A stretch of DNA of 14,417 bases. Origin: an uncultured Clostridium sp. (GTDB lineage: Bacteria; Bacillota; Clostridia; TANB77; CAG-508). The stretch is taken from contig USHX01000030.1 in the NCBI GenBank assembly GCA_900554565.1, positions 1 to 14,417 of the forward strand, read 5' to 3'. The notes under the pieces were generated by a model. It did not search any database, was not told where the DNA came from, and saw only the letters and a list, made by a program, of their open reading frames with translations. Numbering within the stretch: the stretch's first letter is position 1; the number at the start of each line of letters is the position of its first letter. Positions 6,650-14,417 of this stretch are shown piece by piece. Made by a program: the position numbers and the translations under genes.

Positions 6650-6697
6650 ACACTAAAAGACAGGAGTTTTGACACTAAAAAGTGTTGATGTTATATT
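6650..6697 (+). promoter_or_regulatory. Promoter of the second XRE gene with candidate operator repeats
   Basis: TTGACA (6669-6674), a 17-base spacer and TATATT (6692-6697) predict a start near 6704, just before the AAGGAGG at 6705-6711. ACACTAAAA occurs twice (6650-6658 and 6672-6680), 22 bases apart or about two helical turns. The second copy, overlapping the -35, also forms a small inverted repeat ACACT...AGTGT. XRE regulators often control themselves, so autoregulation here is plausible but unproven. Confidence 0.6.
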
Positions 6698-6719
6698 TAC
6701 GCCTAAGGAGGAATGAGAC

Positions 6720-7052
6720 ATGGAAGTTGATTTTAAGTTAATAGGTGAAAGAATGAGAAACGCAAGAAATGAATTAGGATTAACACAAGAAAAATTAGCA
6801 GAAGAATTAGATGTAACAGTGCCACTAATAAGTAGAGTCGAAAGAGGATATGTACAAGTATCTTTACAAAGACTAGGACAAATTGCAGAATGTTTAAATA
6901 TGAGTTTAGAAGAACTAATAACAGGTGTTTCAAAAAGCAAGCAAAACTACTTAGGACAAGAGTTACAAACCATTATAGGAAGATGCACACCAGACAAACA
7001 AAAACTAATATATAATATAGCTAAAATAATAGAAAGAGCAAAGTTCGTATGA
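6720..7052 (+). CDS. XRE-family helix-turn-helix transcriptional regulator
   Basis: This is a 110-residue regulator with one HTH_XRE domain at residues 6-64. IGERMRNARNELGLTQEKLAEELDV is helices 1-2, TVPLISRVERGYVQVSLQRL is the recognition region, and GQIAECLNMSLEELITG completes the fold. A helical tail of about 40 residues (LGQELQTIIGRCTPDKQKLIYNIAKIIERAKF) probably serves dimerisation. The ATG has AAGGAGG eight bases upstream. It has its own promoter; smc begins 64 bases after its TGA stop with no terminator between, so some smc transcription may come from here. The domain architecture is common in Clostridia. No ligand or partner is visible. Confidence 0.87.
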   Translation: MEVDFKLIGERMRNARNELGLTQEKLAEELDVTVPLISRVERGYVQVSLQRLGQIAECLNMSLEELITGVSKSKQNYLGQELQTIIGRCTPDKQKLIYNIAKIIERAKFV

Positions 7053-7071
7053 AAAATATACATGTATTCCC

Positions 7072-7098
7072 TTTACAAAACTAGTAAAATAGTATAAA
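7072..7098 (+). promoter_or_regulatory. Weak promoter candidate upstream of smc
   Basis: TTTACA (7072-7077) is followed by AGTATAAACT. The -10 is either TATAAA (7093-7098, 15-base spacer) or TAAACT (7095-7100, 17-base spacer). Both are imperfect, so smc may instead depend partly on read-through from the XRE promoter. Confidence 0.35.
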
Positions 7099-7116
7099 CT
7101 ACAAAAGGTGATAAAA

Positions 7117-10100
7117 ATGTATTTAAAACGACTAGAATTGCAAGGCTTTAAATCTTTTGCAGACAAAACAGTATTAGAATTTATGCCTGGAATAACAAGT
7201 GTAATAGGGCCAAACGGGTCAGGAAAAAGTAATATATCAGATAGTATAAGATGGGTACTAGGAGAGCAAAGCATGAAGTCTCTTAGAGGAGCCAAATCAT
7301 TAGATATAATTTTCGCAGGAACGCAAAACAGAAAATCATTAGGTTTTGCAGAAGCATCACTAGTTTTTGATAATAGTGATGGAGCACTACCAATAGAATA
7401 TACAGAAGTAACAGTAACTAGAAAAATATATAGAAGCGGAGAAACTGGTTACTTTATAAATAAAGTGCCATGTAGATTAAAAGATGTCCTAGAACTATTC
7501 ATGGATACAGGGATTGGAAAAGATGGATATTCAATAATAGGACAAGGTAAAATAGATGAAATATTAAGCAATAAATCAGAAGATAGAAGAAATATATTTG
7601 AAGAAGCAGCAGGAATAGTAAAATACAGAACAAGAAAACAAGAATCAGAGAAAAAATTAGAAAGAACAAAATTAAATTTATTGCGAATAAACGATATATT
7701 AAGTGAGATAGAAACAAACATAGAGCCACTAAAGGCTCAATCTGAAAAAGCAAAAAAATATTTAAATATAAGAGAAGAACTAAAAAATATAGAAATAGGA
7801 CTATTTTTATATAATATAGAAAAATATAAAAAAGAACTAGAAGAAATAGTAAAAGATGAAGAAATCTATAATAGTCAATTAAGTGATGAAGAAGGAAAAT
7901 TAGAAAGAATAAAACAACTAAAAGAAGAGCTAAAAAATGAAATAGATGAAATAACATTAAAAATAGAAGAAATGTCAAACATAGGATTTGAAAGTCAAAA
8001 AGAAATAGAAATGTTAAATTCAGATATAAATGTAGCAAACACAAGAATTGCAAACAACAAAGAAAATACAGTAAGATATGAAAAAGAAATAGAAGAAGCA
8101 AAACAAAAATTAGAAAGCTTAAAAGAAGAAATAGAACAAAAGAAACAAAAAAGAGAAAATTTAAAAGAAAACAAAATAAAATATCAAACAGAATTAGAAG
8201 GAAAAGAAGCAGAACTAGCAAAATTAACTAAAACTTTATCAGACAAAGAGCTAGAAATAGAAGGATATAAACAAACAGTAGAAACAAATACAGATAAAAA
8301 ATATGAATTACAATCAGAAATAAACACACAAGAAATAAATCATGAAAATTATGAAAAAAGACAAAAACAAATAAAAAATGAAATTACAAATTACATATCA
8401 GAATTAGATAGTACAAGACTACAAAAAGAAGAAATTGCAAAAGGATTCTATGAAATAGAAGGAAAGAGAAACAAAATAGTTTCAAACCTAGAAGAAATTA
8501 ACAGCCAAAAAGAAGAAGCTGATAAAAAAATAAAAGCATATGAAACAAACATAAATGCTTATCAAAGTGAAGAAAGAATAAAACAGTCTAAACTTAAATT
8601 TCTAATAGAAACAGAAAAAGAAAAAGAAGGATATATAAAAAGTGTAAAATCTCTATTAAAAGACTGTGAAAATATAAAAGAATTAGGGAAAGGAATGCAT
8701 GGAGTTCTAGCGAACATAATAGAAGTTCCAGAGCAATACCAAACTGCAATCGAAATGTGTCTTGGAGCAAGCTTACAAAATATAGTAACAGAAACAGAAG
8801 AAGATGCAAAAAAATTAGTAGAACATTTAAGAAAAAATAATTTAGGAAGAGCATCATTTTTACCTATAACATCTGTTAGAGGAAGAAAGTTAGACAAAAT
8901 AAAAGGACATGAAAAAGGTGTAATAGGAATTGCAGCTGATTTAGTAAAATATGATAAAAAATATGAACAAATAATAACAAATCTATTAGGAAGAACAGTT
9001 GTTGTAGACAATATGGATACAGCAATAAAGGTTGCAAAACAAAATGGATATACAGTTAGAATAATAACAACACAAGGTGATGTAATTAATCCATCAGGAG
9101 CAATAACAGGTGGTTCAGTAGCTAAAAAGACAGTAAACATTTTAGGAAGAGGTAGAGAAATAGAAAAACTAGAGAAAGAAATAGCAAACCTAAAAAGTAA
9201 AATAGAAGCAATAATAAAAGAAAAAGAACAATATGAAGAAAGCATAGAAGATATTATAGAAAATGCAACATCACTAGAAAAAGAATTACAAGAAATAGAT
9301 ATAACATATGCAACAGAAAAACAAAAACTAATATCAGTAGAAGAAAATATATCAAAAATAGAGTTAAGACTAAATAAACTAAAAGAAGAAAGCAATTTAT
9401 TAGAAACAGAAAAAGAAAATTCAATAAACAAAAAAGAAGAAATACAAAAGGACATTATAGAATTAAATGAAGAAACAGAAAAATTGAGTAAAATAATAAA
9501 TGAATATGTTGAATTAAACAAAGATAATCAAAAATACATAGATGATTTGAATTTTGACATAACAAATTTAAAAATATCTGTATCATCATTTGATGAAAGT
9601 GAAAGCTCAATAGAAGAATTACAAGAAAGAATAAATGGAGAAATAGAAACAACAAATATTAGTATCAAAAACAAAGAAGAGCAAATAGAACAAATAAAAC
9701 AAGACAACTTCAATTTAGGACAATCTATAGAAGAGATACAAGAAAAAATTGCAACAATAAAAGAAGAAGTAAAAAATAGTGGTTCAAAAATAGAAGAATT
9801 AAAAACAAAAAGAATAGAGAAAAATGAAAAACTATCAAAACAAGAAAATGAAACCACAGAAAAATTTAAAGTAATAGAAGACTTAAAAGCACAAATAGTA
9901 AAAATTGATGTAAAGAAAACGAAACATGAAGATGAAATTAATGTAATAATAAATAAAATGTGGGAAGAATATGAACTAACGCCAAATTCAGTTCAAGACT
10001 ATAAAAAGCCAGAAAATGTAGCACTAACACAAAAAAGTGTAAATTCATTAAGAAAAGAACTAAGAGAACTTGGAAGTGTTAATATAGACTCAATAGAAGA

Positions 10101-10671
10101 ATACAAAACAATGAAAGAAAGATATGACTTTATGAGTGAGCAAAGAGTGGACTTAGAAGATACAATGGCAAAATTAAGAAAAATAATAGCAGATATGACT
10201 CAAACAATGAAAGAACAATTTAGAACACAATTTGCGATTATAAACAAAAACTTTGCAGAAGTATTTAAAGAACTATTTGGTGGAGGAAATGCTAGCTTAA
10301 AACTTGAAGATGAAGAAAATATTTTGGAATGTGGAATAGACATAAATGTACAACCACCAGGAAAAAAACTACAAAATATGATGCTATTATCAGGTGGAGA
10401 AAAAGCATTTACAGCAATTGCATTATTATTTGCAATTTTAAAAATAAATCCAGCACCATTCTGCGTATTAGATGAAATAGAAGCTGCACTTGATGATGTG
10501 AATGTTTATAGATTTGCAGAATACTTAAAGAAATTTTCTAGTAATACACAATTCTTAGTTATTACACATAGAAAAGGAACAATGGAAGCAGCAGATACAG
10601 TTTATGGTGTTACTATGGAAGAAAATGGAATATCAAAATTACTATCAATGAAACTAGCACCAGGAAAATAA
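7117..10671 (+). CDS. smc: Chromosome segregation protein SMC
   Basis: SMC is the ring-forming ATPase of bacterial condensin. With ScpA and ScpB it extrudes and compacts DNA so that sister chromosomes segregate. The 1184-residue length is the family norm. The N-terminal head has Walker A GPNGSGKSN (31-39). Two Glu/Lys-rich coiled-coil arms (about 165-500 and 685-1000) flank the hinge (about 520-665), which contains GVLANIIEVPEQYQTAIEMCLG and the glycine-rich NPSGAITGGS. The C-terminal head has the signature LLSGGEKAFTAIALLFAI (about 1090) and Walker B FCVLDEIEAALDD (about 1115). ATG 7117 is chosen over the upstream GTG 7108 because that GTG is part of the AAAGGTGAT ribosome site, and because MYLKRLELQGFKSF is the usual start. 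scpA and scpB are not in the window. A strong terminator follows the stop. Confidence 0.97.
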   Translation: MYLKRLELQGFKSFADKTVLEFMPGITSVIGPNGSGKSNISDSIRWVLGEQSMKSLRGAKSLDIIFAGTQNRKSLGFAEASLVFDNSDGALPIEYTEVTVTRKIYRSGETGYFINKVPCRLKDVLELFMDTGIGKDGYSIIGQGKIDEILSNKSEDRRNIFEEAAGIVKYRTRKQESEKKLERTKLNLLRINDILSEIETNIEPLKAQSEKAKKYLNIREELKNIEIGLFLYNIEKYKKELEEIVKDEEIYNSQLSDEEGKLERIKQLKEELKNEIDEITLKIEEMSNIGFESQKEIEMLNSDINVANTRIANNKENTVRYEKEIEEAKQKLESLKEEIEQKKQKRENLKENKIKYQTELEGKEAELAKLTKTLSDKELEIEGYKQTVETNTDKKYELQSEINTQEINHENYEKRQKQIKNEITNYISELDSTRLQKEEIAKGFYEIEGKRNKIVSNLEEINSQKEEADKKIKAYETNINAYQSEERIKQSKLKFLIETEKEKEGYIKSVKSLLKDCENIKELGKGMHGVLANIIEVPEQYQTAIEMCLGASLQNIVTETEEDAKKLVEHLRKNNLGRASFLPITSVRGRKLDKIKGHEKGVIGIAADLVKYDKKYEQIITNLLGRTVVVDNMDTAIKVAKQNGYTVRIITTQGDVINPSGAITGGSVAKKTVNILGRGREIEKLEKEIANLKSKIEAIIKEKEQYEESIEDIIENATSLEKELQEIDITYATEKQKLISVEENISKIELRLNKLKEESNLLETEKENSINKKEEIQKDIIELNEETEKLSKIINEYVELNKDNQKYIDDLNFDITNLKISVSSFDESESSIEELQERINGEIETTNISIKNKEEQIEQIKQDNFNLGQSIEEIQEKIATIKEEVKNSGSKIEELKTKRIEKNEKLSKQENETTEKFKVIEDLKAQIVKIDVKKTKHEDEINVIINKMWEEYELTPNSVQDYKKPENVALTQKSVNSLRKELRELGSVNIDSIEEYKTMKERYDFMSEQRVDLEDTMAKLRKIIADMTQTMKEQFRTQFAIINKNFAEVFKELFGGGNASLKLEDEENILECGIDINVQPPGKKLQNMMLLSGGEKAFTAIALLFAILKINPAPFCVLDEIEAALDDVNVYRFAEYLKKFSSNTQFLVITHRKGTMEAADTVYGVTMEENGISKLLSMKLAPGK

Positions 10672-10673
10672 TG

Positions 10674-10713
10674 AAAAAAGCTATATCTAATAGAAGTTAG
10701 ATATAGCTTTTTT
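10674..10713. terminator. Strong bidirectional intrinsic terminator between smc and the YtaF-like gene
   Basis: A perfect 17-bp stem (10674-10690 with 10697-10713) with a 6-base loop is flanked by an A run on one side and a T run on the other. It begins two bases after the smc stop and touches the stop codon of the convergent YtaF-like gene, so it serves both. Confidence 0.92.
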
Positions 10714-11273
10714 TAAAAATCAAAAAATAACTTAGCTAAACCAATACAAACAAGTAAAAAAGCAGAAATAATAGACCAAATCTTATCAGGCAATTTAGAA
10801 AAAGAAGCTAACTTAGAACCGCAAAAAGTTCCAAAATATAAAAACAAAAGCTGAAAAGAGCTAATAAGAAAAGGAAATAAGCTAGCATTAATACCAATAA
10901 TACTACCACCAATACAAATACAAAAACTATCTAAAGAAAGAGCAAAACCTAAAATACAAGCTTCTTTATAATCAATAGATTTAGAATTATCAAGATCAAA
11001 ATTTTTACAATCATTTTTCATAGCTTGTAAAAAAGCCCAAAATCCCATAACAATCAAAAGGCCACTGCCTAAAAAATCTATAATAATATCAGAAAAAATA
11101 TTTTTTATAAAATTACCTAGAAGTAATGAAATAACTGAAACACCAAATGAAATACCAAATAAAATAAGCATACAAAAAAAAGAAATTTTAGTATTTTTTA
11201 AGCCATATGTAATACCAATTCCTAGAGAATCGATGCTACTAGCAATTGCCAGCACTAGTGAGTTAATAAACAT
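10713..11273 (-). CDS. ytaF: YtaF-like sporulation membrane protein (MntP / DUF204 superfamily)
   Basis: This 186-residue polytopic membrane protein has about six hydrophobic spans in two homologous halves. Each half carries the superfamily's acidic motif: SSIDSLGIGITYGLK in span 1 (D15) and ALSLDSFCICIGG in span 4 (D115). In the manganese exporter MntP the equivalent aspartates are needed for transport. The 'D.(L/F)G.GI.YGL' form is typical of the YtaF branch found in spore formers. Its role there is not well defined, so cation export is inference. The start is the ATG at 11271-11273, with AGGGGG seven bases upstream. An open frame continues further upstream to 11510 but would run into the divergent ATPase gene and has no matching family sequence. 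The gene converges on smc and shares its terminator. Confidence 0.83.
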   Translation of the reverse strand: MFINSLVLAIASSIDSLGIGITYGLKNTKISFFCMLILFGISFGVSVISLLLGNFIKNIFSDIIIDFLGSGLLIVMGFWAFLQAMKNDCKNFDLDNSKSIDYKEACILGFALSLDSFCICIGGSIIGINASLFPFLISSFQLLFLYFGTFCGSKLASFSKLPDKIWSIISAFLLVCIGLAKLFFDF

Positions 11274-11397
11274 AATAATACCCCCTAATAATACATAATA
11301 TGACAAAAAAATTAAAAGTTGATATAAAAATAAAGTAATATACAAAGGACAACCCACATATATTTTATTAATATCGAAAGACAAAGGAGAGATTTTT

Positions 11398-14010
11398 ATG
11401 TGGGAAACATTAAGAAAAGAAGAGGTTTTAATAAAACTTAAAACCAGCAAAAAAGAGGGCTTATCTAAAGCAGAGGCACACGAAAGACAACAAAAATACG
11501 GAAAAAACAAATTAGAAGATACAAAAAAAGAAACGATATTAGTAAAATTTATAAAACAATTTAATGACTTTATGATAATAATATTAATATTTGCATCAAT
11601 AATATCTGCTGGAATATCGTATATGCAAGGAGAAAATGACTATATAGACTCAATAATAATAATAGCAATAGTTATATTAAATGCATTAATGGGAGTAATA
11701 CAAGAAGCAAAGGCAGAAAAATCAATAGAAGCATTAAAAGAGATGACTCCACCAAAGGCAAAAGTTATAAGAGAAAATGAAACAAAAGAAATAAATGCAG
11801 AAGAACTAGTACCAGGTGATGTTATAATTTTAGAAGCTGGAAATTGTGTACCAGCAGATTGTAGACTGTTAGAAACACATAATCTGAAAATAGAAGAATC
11901 AAGCTTAACAGGAGAAACAGAGCCAGTATTAAAAAATGCAGAAATGATTTGTAAAAATAATATTCCAATAGGTGACAAACTAAACATGGCATATATGGCA
12001 AGTGTTGTAGTTAATGGTAGTGCAAAGGCAGTAATTACTGAAACAGGAATGAACACAAATGTTGGGAAAATTGCAGGAATGATAATACAAGATGAAGCAC
12101 CACAAACACCAATACAAAGAAAATTAGCACAAGTAGGTAAAATACTAGGAATTGTATGTCTAGCAATTTGTGTAATAATTTTTATTATAGGATTAATAAA
12201 AAATATAGATCCAATTGAAATGTTTATGACATCAGTAGGGCTAGCGGTTGCAGCAATTCCAGAAGGTTTGCCAGCAATAGTGACAATAATGCTATCAATA
12301 GGTGTAACTAAAATGGCAAAAAACAACAGTATAATACGAAAGTTACCAGCAGTAGAAACATTAGGAAGTAGCCAAGTAATATGCTCAGACAAAACAGGAA
12401 CGCTTACAAAAAATCAAATGACAGTAGTAGAAATAAAATCAGATAATCCAAGATTAGCAACAGAATTAGCAACAATGTGTACAGATTGTAATATAGTTTA
12501 TAAAAAAGGAAAAGAGGAAATACAAGGAGAACCAACAGAAATAGCATTAGTAAAAAATGGACTAAAAAGTAGAGAAAACAAAACAGAATTATATCAAAAA
12601 ATGCCAAGAATAAATGAAATCCCATTTGACTCAAATAGAAAGATGATGACAACAATTCACAAAATTGGAAATAAATATAGAATAATAACAAAAGGGGCAC
12701 CAGACATTTTAATAGAAAAATGTAAATTAACAATTGGTCAAAAACATGAAGCAGCAAGAAATAACGAAAATATGGCAAAAAAAGCATTAAGAGTAATAGC
12801 AGTAGCATATAAAGATTTAGATGTTTTGCCAAGCAAAATAGACAGTAGTAACATAGAAAATAATTTAAATTTTGTGGGATTAATAGGAATGATAGATCCA
12901 CCAAGAGAAGGTGTAAAAGAAGCGGTACAAACATGTAAAAGAGCAGGGATAAAAACAGTAATGATAACAGGTGACCACATAGCAACAGCAAAAGCGATAG
13001 CAAAACAATTAAACATTTTAGGAACATATGATAAAGCATTAACAGGCCAAGAACTAAATAAAATGTCTCAAGAAACATTAGAAAAAAATATAAAAGATTA
13101 TTCTGTATTTGCAAGAGTAACTCCAGAACATAAAGTAAGAATAGTAAAAGCATGGCAAAAAACAGGAGCAGTAGTAGCAATGACAGGAGATGGAGTAAAC
13201 GATAGTCCTGCACTAAAAAATGCAGACATTGGAATAGCAATGGGAGGCAGCGGAACAGATGTGGCTAAAAATGCATCAGACATGATATTAACAGATGACA
13301 ATTTTGTAACAATAGTTAAAGCAGTAAAACAAGGAAGAAACATATATGACAACATAAAAAAAGCAATACATTTTTTGATTTCAACTAATATTGGAGAAAT
13401 AGTAACAATATTTATGGGATTAGTCCTAGGACTAAAATCACCATTATTAGCAATTCAACTATTATGGATAAATTTAGTAACAGATTCTTTGCCAGCAATT
13501 GCAATAGGGTTAGAACTACCAGAAAAAGATATAATGCAAAGAAAACCACAAGATAGCAAAAAGGGAATATTCTCAGATGGTTTGTGGAATAAAATAATAG
13601 TTGAAGGAATAATGCTAGGAATGTTAACTTTAGTGGCATTTAGTATCGGAAATAAATATTATGGAATAGAAGTAGCAAGAACAATGGCTTTTGTGTCAAT
13701 TGGCTTGTTAGAGCTTGTCCACAGCTTTAATATAAAAAGTGAAAAATCAATTTTTAAAGTAGGAATATTTGAAAATAAGTTTTTAATAGGAAGTTTTATA
13801 TTAGGAGTATTTGTACAAACTATAGTACTATTTATACCTAGTTTAGCAGAGATTTTCCAATTGGTACAATTGAACAAAATACAATGGATAATAACATTAG
13901 CTATTTCAATATTACCAATTCCTATTATGGAATTACAAAAGAAAGTTGATGAAATGAAAGTTGGAAAAGTGGTATATGGATCCAAAATAAAACCTATAAA
14001 GGAAAAATAG
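11398..14010 (+). CDS. Calcium-translocating P-type ATPase (P2A, SERCA/PMCA-like)
   Basis: This 870-residue ATPase probably exports Ca2+ from the cytoplasm. In order it shows a cation ATPase N-domain (GLSKAEAHERQQKYGKNKL), the actuator loop SLTGETEP (TGE 171-173), and PEGLP in M4 (E289). The phosphorylation motif is SDKTGTLT (D331). KGAP (432-435) lies in the nucleotide domain and TGDGVNDSPAL (596-606) in the P-domain hinge. Residues aligning with SERCA Ca2+ ligands are present: N664 and E667 in M5 (NIGE), N692, T695 and D696 in M6 (NLVTD), and E782 near M8 (SFNIKSE). About ten membrane spans can be counted. The ATG has AAGGAGAG seven bases upstream. It diverges from the YtaF-like gene across 124 bases. 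Specificity for Ca2+ over Mn2+ is inferred from motifs. Confidence 0.92.
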   Translation: MWETLRKEEVLIKLKTSKKEGLSKAEAHERQQKYGKNKLEDTKKETILVKFIKQFNDFMIIILIFASIISAGISYMQGENDYIDSIIIIAIVILNALMGVIQEAKAEKSIEALKEMTPPKAKVIRENETKEINAEELVPGDVIILEAGNCVPADCRLLETHNLKIEESSLTGETEPVLKNAEMICKNNIPIGDKLNMAYMASVVVNGSAKAVITETGMNTNVGKIAGMIIQDEAPQTPIQRKLAQVGKILGIVCLAICVIIFIIGLIKNIDPIEMFMTSVGLAVAAIPEGLPAIVTIMLSIGVTKMAKNNSIIRKLPAVETLGSSQVICSDKTGTLTKNQMTVVEIKSDNPRLATELATMCTDCNIVYKKGKEEIQGEPTEIALVKNGLKSRENKTELYQKMPRINEIPFDSNRKMMTTIHKIGNKYRIITKGAPDILIEKCKLTIGQKHEAARNNENMAKKALRVIAVAYKDLDVLPSKIDSSNIENNLNFVGLIGMIDPPREGVKEAVQTCKRAGIKTVMITGDHIATAKAIAKQLNILGTYDKALTGQELNKMSQETLEKNIKDYSVFARVTPEHKVRIVKAWQKTGAVVAMTGDGVNDSPALKNADIGIAMGGSGTDVAKNASDMILTDDNFVTIVKAVKQGRNIYDNIKKAIHFLISTNIGEIVTIFMGLVLGLKSPLLAIQLLWINLVTDSLPAIAIGLELPEKDIMQRKPQDSKKGIFSDGLWNKIIVEGIMLGMLTLVAFSIGNKYYGIEVARTMAFVSIGLLELVHSFNIKSEKSIFKVGIFENKFLIGSFILGVFVQTIVLFIPSLAEIFQLVQLNKIQWIITLAISILPIPIMELQKKVDEMKVGKVVYGSKIKPIKEK

Positions 14011-14021
14011 TAAAATAGCAC

Positions 14022-14050
14022 TTGCCAAAACTAGAAAAATATGTTAAAAT
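14022..14050 (+). promoter_or_regulatory. Extended -10 promoter of rpsF
   Basis: TTGCCA (14022-14027), a 17-base spacer and TAAAAT (14045-14050) are joined by an extended -10 TG at 14042-14043. Transcription should begin near 14057, giving an rpsF leader of about 100 bases. The -10 lies inside the upstream arm of the hairpin at 14046-14080. Confidence 0.65.
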
Positions 14051-14081
14051 AGCTATGTTTGAAAAAAGCATAGTTATTTTT
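14046..14081 (+). terminator. Intrinsic terminator of the calcium-ATPase gene, overlapping the rpsF promoter
   Basis: A 12-bp stem (14046-14057 with 14069-14080, one G·T wobble) has an 11-base loop and ends in a run of T. It lies 35 bases after the ATPase stop. Only transcripts entering from upstream contain both arms. RNA starting at the rpsF promoter lacks nearly all of the 5' arm, so it should escape termination. Confidence 0.7.
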
Positions 14082-14155
14082 AATGAAAAAATAGATGCAA
14101 AATTCAAATCTCTACTTACAGAAAATGTAGGTTAAAAATCCAAAGGGAGGTGAAA

Positions 14156-14417
14156 ATGATGAATAAATACGAAAGTATTATCATTGTTAATCCAAATGTA
14201 GATGAAGCAGGTTTAAAAGCTTTAGAAGAAAAATTTACAGGATTAATCAATGAAAACGGAAAAGTAGAATCAGTAGAAAACATGGGTAAAAAGAAATTAG
14301 CTTATGAAATCAAAAAATTTAAAGAAGCAACATATCTACTATTCAACTTTGAAGCACAACCAGCTTCAATAAAAGAACTTGAAAGAGTTTACAGAATTAC
14401 AGATGATATAATCAAAT
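14156..14417 (+). CDS. rpsF: 30S ribosomal protein S6 (3' end beyond window)
   Basis: S6 binds the central domain of 16S rRNA as a heterodimer with S18. The first 87 codons are present: NKYESIIIVNPNVDEAGLKALEEKF, then NMGKKKLAYEIKKFKEATYLLFNFEA and IKELERVYRITDDIIK. The pattern (N)KYE...I..P, GKK.LAYEIKK...A.Y.L..F is diagnostic. Two adjacent in-frame ATGs (14156 and 14159) lie five and eight bases after GGGAGG, and either could be used. In most Firmicutes ssb and rpsR follow, but they lie outside the window. Confidence 0.95.
   Translation, partial: MMNKYESIIIVNPNVDEAGLKALEEKFTGLINENGKVESVENMGKKKLAYEIKKFKEATYLLFNFEAQPASIKELERVYRITDDIIK

Noticed and set aside
6624..6656. 10-codon open frame preceded by AAAGGGA, a possible leader peptide
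   Set aside because: It lies upstream of the XRE promoter, has no attenuator-like structure after it, and is too short to support.
7108..7116. GTG 7108 as the smc start
   Set aside because: The GTG is within the ribosome binding site of ATG 7117, and the MYLKRLELQGFKSF start is canonical.
7449..9857. Long - strand open frames opposite smc (up to 319 codons)
   Set aside because: They are Leu/Phe/Ser-rich shadows of AT-rich coiled-coil codons, with no ribosome sites or domains.
11274..11397. Manganese (yybP-ykoY) riboswitch in the divergent gap
   Set aside because: The conserved core was not seen and the 124 bases are shared by two leaders. I also could not support specific promoters here.
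11274..11510. 79-residue N-terminal extension of the YtaF-like protein
   Set aside because: It crosses into the divergent ATPase gene and shows no family similarity, while ATG 11273 has a strong ribosome site.
11640..13355. Long - strand open frames opposite the calcium ATPase
   Set aside because: The + strand protein is unambiguous, and the reverse frames are low-complexity shadows.

Overview
This window is a piece of chromosome from a very AT-rich Gram-positive bacterium, most likely a Clostridia-class firmicute. The signs are near-exclusive AGA for arginine and ATA for isoleucine, strong AAGGAGG ribosome binding sites, TTGACA/TATAAT promoters, a YtaF-type sporulation membrane protein, a full-length bacterial SMC, and Rpn-family PD-(D/E)XK genes. 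Most genes lie on the + strand. I see no rRNA, tRNA, CRISPR array, insertion sequence or phage gene.

Layout. 1-369 is the C-terminus of Mfd (transcription-repair coupling factor), ending at a bidirectional terminator shared with a small convergent XRE regulator (415-642, - strand). A 340-base gap holds a well-formed promoter and a cluster of AACTAT/ATAGTT half-sites. It leads into a small operon of two SPOUT methyltransferases (a TrmH-family rRNA/tRNA 2'-O-methyltransferase and TrmL) plus a 73-residue single-span membrane protein. A solitary Rpn-family nuclease-like gene with its own consensus promoter follows (2800-3861).

3925-6524 is a NitT/TauT (SsuBCA/ThiXYZ-like) ABC importer operon: ATPase, permease, substrate-binding protein. 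The ATPase and the permease each carry one +1 frameshift. In both, the frame break is an extra C that creates an in-frame CGG codon directly before a conserved glycine (CGGA in the LSGG signature, CGGC in the permease LGP motif). CGG occurs in frame nowhere else in the recognised genes of the window. This is the most interesting feature here: programmed +1 frameshifting or quadruplet reading at a rare or unassigned CGG codon, versus two mutations or systematic sequence errors.

6720-7052 is a second XRE regulator with its own promoter and possible operators, followed by smc (7117-10671) and a strong bidirectional terminator. A YtaF/MntP-like membrane protein (- strand) and a SERCA-like calcium P-type ATPase (+ strand) are transcribed divergently from a 124-base gap. 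Both belong to divalent-cation transport families. The window ends in rpsF (ribosomal protein S6), whose promoter -10 element is embedded in the terminator hairpin that closes the calcium-ATPase gene.
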